From an uncultured Clostridia bacterium (GTDB lineage Bacteria > Bacillota > Clostridia > TANB77 > CAG-508): a DNA stretch of 7,703 nucleotides. Shown here piece after piece: positions 5,656-7,703 of this stretch. A program made the position numbers and the translations under genes. Within the stretch, counting starts at the first letter, position 1; the number at the start of each line of letters is the position of its first letter. The DNA is taken from assembly GCA_944393275.1 (NCBI GenBank), contig CALXZQ010000055.1, forward strand, positions 1 to 7,703, written 5' to 3'. Below the pieces are notes generated by a model. The model made no database searches. It saw only the letters and a list, made by a program, of their open reading frames with translations, and had not been told where the DNA came from.

Positions 5656-6687
5656 TTATCTTTTTCTTGAATTTACTAAAACTCTTTTTAATTTTTCTAA
5701 ATCTTCTAATGTTTTTCCTGTTCCTTTAACAACACAGTCTAATGGATCTTCTGCTACATATACAGGCATTCTTGTTTTTTCACTTAATAATTTATCTAAA
5801 TTTCTTATTAATGCGCCTCCTCCTGTTAGCACTATACCCTTTTCCATTATATCTGATGCTAATTCAGGTGGAGTTTTTTCTAATGTTACTTTCACTATGT
5901 CCATTATTTCATTTAAAGAGTTTTCTATAGCTTTTTGTATCTGTGTTGATGTTACAGTTATATTTATAGGTAATCCGTTATTTAAATCTCTACCTCGTAC
6001 TTCCATACTTAATTCAGTCATTAATGGTGTAGCACAACCAATTTGAATTTTTAGCTGTTCTGCTGTAGTATCTCCAATAGCTACATTTAATTCTCTTTTT
6101 ACAAAATTTACTATGTCTTGATCTAATTCATCGCCTGCTATTCTTAATGAATTACTTATAACAATTCCTCCTAAAGAAATAACTGCAACTTCTGTTGTTC
6201 CCCCTCCAATGTCTACTACAATACTTCCACTTGGTGCTGAAACATCGAGATTTGCGCCTATTGCTGCTGCCATGGGTTCTTCTATTAAATACACCTCTTT
6301 TGCGCCTGCTTGTATAGCTGCTTCTTCAACTGCCCTTTCTTCTACTTCTGTTATACCTGAAGGAATACCCACTACAATTCTAGGTTTCCCCGCATTATAC
6401 ATTGTGCACACTTTTGAAATTATATTTTTAAGTAATAATTCAGTAGCTGAAAAATCTGCAATTACTCCGTCTTGCAATGGTCTTACAGCTCTTATATTTT
6501 CTGGTGTTCTTCCTAACATTTCTTTTGCTTCAATTCCTGTTGCTACTATTTCGCCAGTATTATTATCTATTGCTACCACTGATGGCTCATTTAATATAAT
6601 TCCTTTTCCTTTAACTGTAACTAATATATTAGCAGTTCCTAAATCTATCCCAATATCTTTTGAACTAAAATTTAAAAATTTAAACAT
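5656..6687 (-). CDS. mreB: Rod shape-determining protein MreB (bacterial actin)
   Basis: ATP-binding actin homologue that forms membrane-attached filaments and directs side-wall synthesis. Length 343 matches the family. Visible nucleotide-site motifs: phosphate-1 loop D-L-G-T-A-N (15-20), the V-V-G-I-P-S-G segment (105-111), E-E-P-M-A-A-A-I-G (136-144), phosphate-2 loop D-I-G-G-G-T-T-E-V (159-167), and adenosine motif T-G-G-G-A-L-I-R-N-L-D (288-298). The first ten residues (MFKFLNFSSK) give a short hydrophobic/basic start that could help membrane contact, as in other MreB. The AAAGGA at 6696-6701 lies eight bases before the ATG at 6687, and the gap from radC is 18 bases. It could in principle be the paralogue Mbl, but the linkage to radC, mreC and mreD favours MreB. 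Confidence 0.97.
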   Translation of the reverse strand: MFKFLNFSSKDIGIDLGTANILVTVKGKGIILNEPSVVAIDNNTGEIVATGIEAKEMLGRTPENIRAVRPLQDGVIADFSATELLLKNIISKVCTMYNAGKPRIVVGIPSGITEVEERAVEEAAIQAGAKEVYLIEEPMAAAIGANLDVSAPSGSIVVDIGGGTTEVAVISLGGIVISNSLRIAGDELDQDIVNFVKRELNVAIGDTTAEQLKIQIGCATPLMTELSMEVRGRDLNNGLPINITVTSTQIQKAIENSLNEIMDIVKVTLEKTPPELASDIMEKGIVLTGGGALIRNLDKLLSEKTRMPVYVAEDPLDCVVKGTGKTLEDLEKLKRVLVNSRKR

Positions 6688-6705
6688 CTTTCTTTTCCTT
6701 TCATA

Positions 6706-7389
6706 TTACTTTTCTGAAAAAACACTTTTATATTTATTATCACCTATAACTATATGGTCTATTAAGTTAATATTAAATAATTCTGCTGCCTCCATAATCT
6801 TTTGAGTTAATATATAGTCTTGTTTACTAGGAGTAGGATCTCCACTTGGATGATTATGTACTAATATAATTCTATCTGCTTGCATTTTTATGGCATCTAC
6901 TAGAATCTCTTTTGGACTTATCATAGCAAAATTGGTTCCTCCAAAAGATATATCTTTTATTTTTAATACTATATTTTTGTTATTCAATATTAAAAGTTTT
7001 GCTAATTCTCTTTTTTCATTTTTCATTTCTTGCATTAGTAACTTAGCAACATCATCTGTACTTTTTAAATTTATTCTTTTGTTATTAATTGGTTTTGATA
7101 TTCTTTTTGCAAGTTCAGCAACTGCTTTCAATTGTATTGCTTTTATTTTTCCGATTCCTTTTATTTCTGTAAATTGCTCTATTGTAATTTGTTGAAGAAA
7201 TTCTAGGTTTTCATACCCTTCTTTTCTCCCTAATGATAAAACTTTTTGTGCAATTTGCAACGCTGTTTCTTTTTTAGTTCCTGTTTTTATTATTATTGAT
7301 AATAATTCTGTGTCAGTTAACTTGTCTTCTCCATATAATTCTAATTTTTCATAAGGTCTTTCTAAACTTGGGAGTTCCTTCATTTTCAT
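6706..7389 (-). CDS. radC: RadC/YsxA family JAMM-domain protein
   Basis: RadC proteins combine an N-terminal helix-hairpin-helix region with a C-terminal JAMM/MPN+ metal-binding domain. Here the hairpin is at I-K-G-I-G-K-I-K-A (76-84), and the metal motif is H178-N-H180 with S188 and D191 (HNHPSGDPTPSKQD), all intact, so a zinc-dependent activity is expected. The family's true function is not settled: the early link to DNA repair was withdrawn for the E. coli gene, and it is not required for competence or repair where tested. At 227 residues it is full length. Its place directly before mreB is a long-known arrangement in Firmicutes. The ATG at 7389 has AAAGGA (7398-7403) eight bases upstream, better placed than for the ATG two codons later. 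Confidence 0.95.
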   Translation of the reverse strand: MKMKELPSLERPYEKLELYGEDKLTDTELLSIIIKTGTKKETALQIAQKVLSLGRKEGYENLEFLQQITIEQFTEIKGIGKIKAIQLKAVAELAKRISKPINNKRINLKSTDDVAKLLMQEMKNEKRELAKLLILNNKNIVLKIKDISFGGTNFAMISPKEILVDAIKMQADRIILVHNHPSGDPTPSKQDYILTQKIMEAAELFNINLIDHIVIGDNKYKSVFSEK

Positions 7390-7415
7390 TTGAAGTTTCC
7401 TTTCTTTCCCCCAGA

Positions 7416-7673
7416 TTATACTTTTCTATATATAAATATAGCTATTGCCATTCCTATAATACTTGCAATATTCACTTTGAACATTAATCCAAATGTAACA
7501 GTTACAATATTTAGGTCTAGTACTATAGGATTTTGCAATCCGAAACTTTGTCCATATCCTAACCACCATAGAAAATCTACTTTAGTAGCTAGTTCCCCTA
7601 ATAAGCCTCCTATTACTAAACCTGATAATATAAAAATTACAAGTAGCCATACGCTCTTATCTTTTGTAGCCAT
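7416..7673 (-). CDS. DUF4321 small membrane protein
   Basis: 85 residues with two membrane spans (about 7-27 and 55-82) joined by a loop that carries aromatic and glycine residues (F-L-W-W-L-G-Y-G, 34-41). The C-terminal half, L-N-I-V-T-V-T-F-G-L and F-K-V-N-I-A-S-I-I-G, with final Y-R-K-V, is the signature I associate with DUF4321 from memory; no search was run. The family has no established function but is regularly found upstream of radC-mreB in Clostridia, so a role near the elongation or division machinery is inference from context. A consensus AGGAGG (7680-7685) lies six bases before the ATG. It is the most upstream gene of the operon in the window; a 26-base gap leads to radC. The operon promoter is beyond the right edge. 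Confidence 0.85.
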   Translation of the reverse strand: MATKDKSVWLLVIFILSGLVIGGLLGELATKVDFLWWLGYGQSFGLQNPIVLDLNIVTVTFGLMFKVNIASIIGMAIAIFIYRKV

Positions 7674-7679
7674 TTTATT

Positions 7680-7685
7680 CCTCCT
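7680..7685 (-). promoter_or_regulatory. Shine-Dalgarno of the DUF4321 gene
   Basis: AGGAGG on the minus strand, six bases before the ATG at 7673. It settles the start: the frame stays open upstream to the window edge, so length alone would not decide it. The remaining 18 bases to the edge show no identifiable gene end or promoter. Confidence 0.75.
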
Positions 7686-7703
7686 CTTACTTACGGAATT
7701 AAA

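Noticed and set aside
5264..6046. Plus-strand 260-codon open frame antisense to mreC and mreB
   Set aside because: The frame runs opposite two certain genes. Its product is Phe/Ser/Leu-rich with no domain, and it lacks a ribosome site; long antisense frames are expected where A-rich coding strands leave few stops.
6209..6805. Plus-strand 198-codon open frame antisense to mreB and the end of radC
   Set aside because: It is a shadow of conserved mreB sequence across a gene boundary, without a ribosome site or recognisable product.
1..7703. CRISPR array, insertion sequence, phage genes, tRNA or rRNA
   Set aside because: No regularly spaced repeats, transposase, terminal inverted repeats, integrase, tRNA-like cloverleaf or rRNA core sequence was seen on either strand; most of the window is a housekeeping operon.

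Overview
The window reads as chromosome from a very AT-rich Firmicute, most likely an anaerobic, low-GC member of the Clostridia. The evidence is the A/T-rich third codon positions, the strong AGGAGG/AAAGGA ribosome binding sites, the clostridial gene order DUF4321-radC-mreB-mreC-mreD-mrdA-minC, and a Gram-positive style Sec signal peptide on the gene at the left edge. The species cannot be named from the sequence alone.

Right and central part (about 7685 down to 1530, minus strand): one tightly packed seven-gene operon. Gaps are 16 to 26 bases and almost every gene has its own Shine-Dalgarno. In transcription order it encodes a small DUF4321 membrane protein, RadC (JAMM/HhH protein), MreB (actin-like filament), MreC (coiled-coil scaffold), MreD (multi-pass membrane partner), PBP2/MrdA (elongasome transpeptidase, TTG start) and MinC (FtsZ inhibitor). 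MreBCD and PBP2 are core parts of the cell-elongation machinery, and MinC helps place the division septum, so the operon links side-wall growth to division-site choice. minD, minE and rodA, which often follow in clostridial relatives, are absent. The operon stops directly after minC at a hairpin shared with the convergent cluster.

Left part (824 to 1488, plus strand): a compact cluster of three small genes of unknown function. They encode a 50-residue charged helical protein, a 125-residue protein with a Ser/Asn/Asp-rich linker and a basic C-terminal helical module, and a 38-residue very hydrophobic peptide whose start overlaps the preceding stop. This is the most likely place in the window for something undescribed. 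A weak match to a mother-cell sporulation promoter (sigma-E/sigma-K type) lies upstream.

Left edge (503 down to 1, minus strand): the N-terminal 167 residues of a secreted or surface protein with a clear signal peptide, cut off by the window. It has a convincing sigma-A promoter with an extended -10. The 320-base region between this gene and the small-gene cluster is a divergent control region without a gene.
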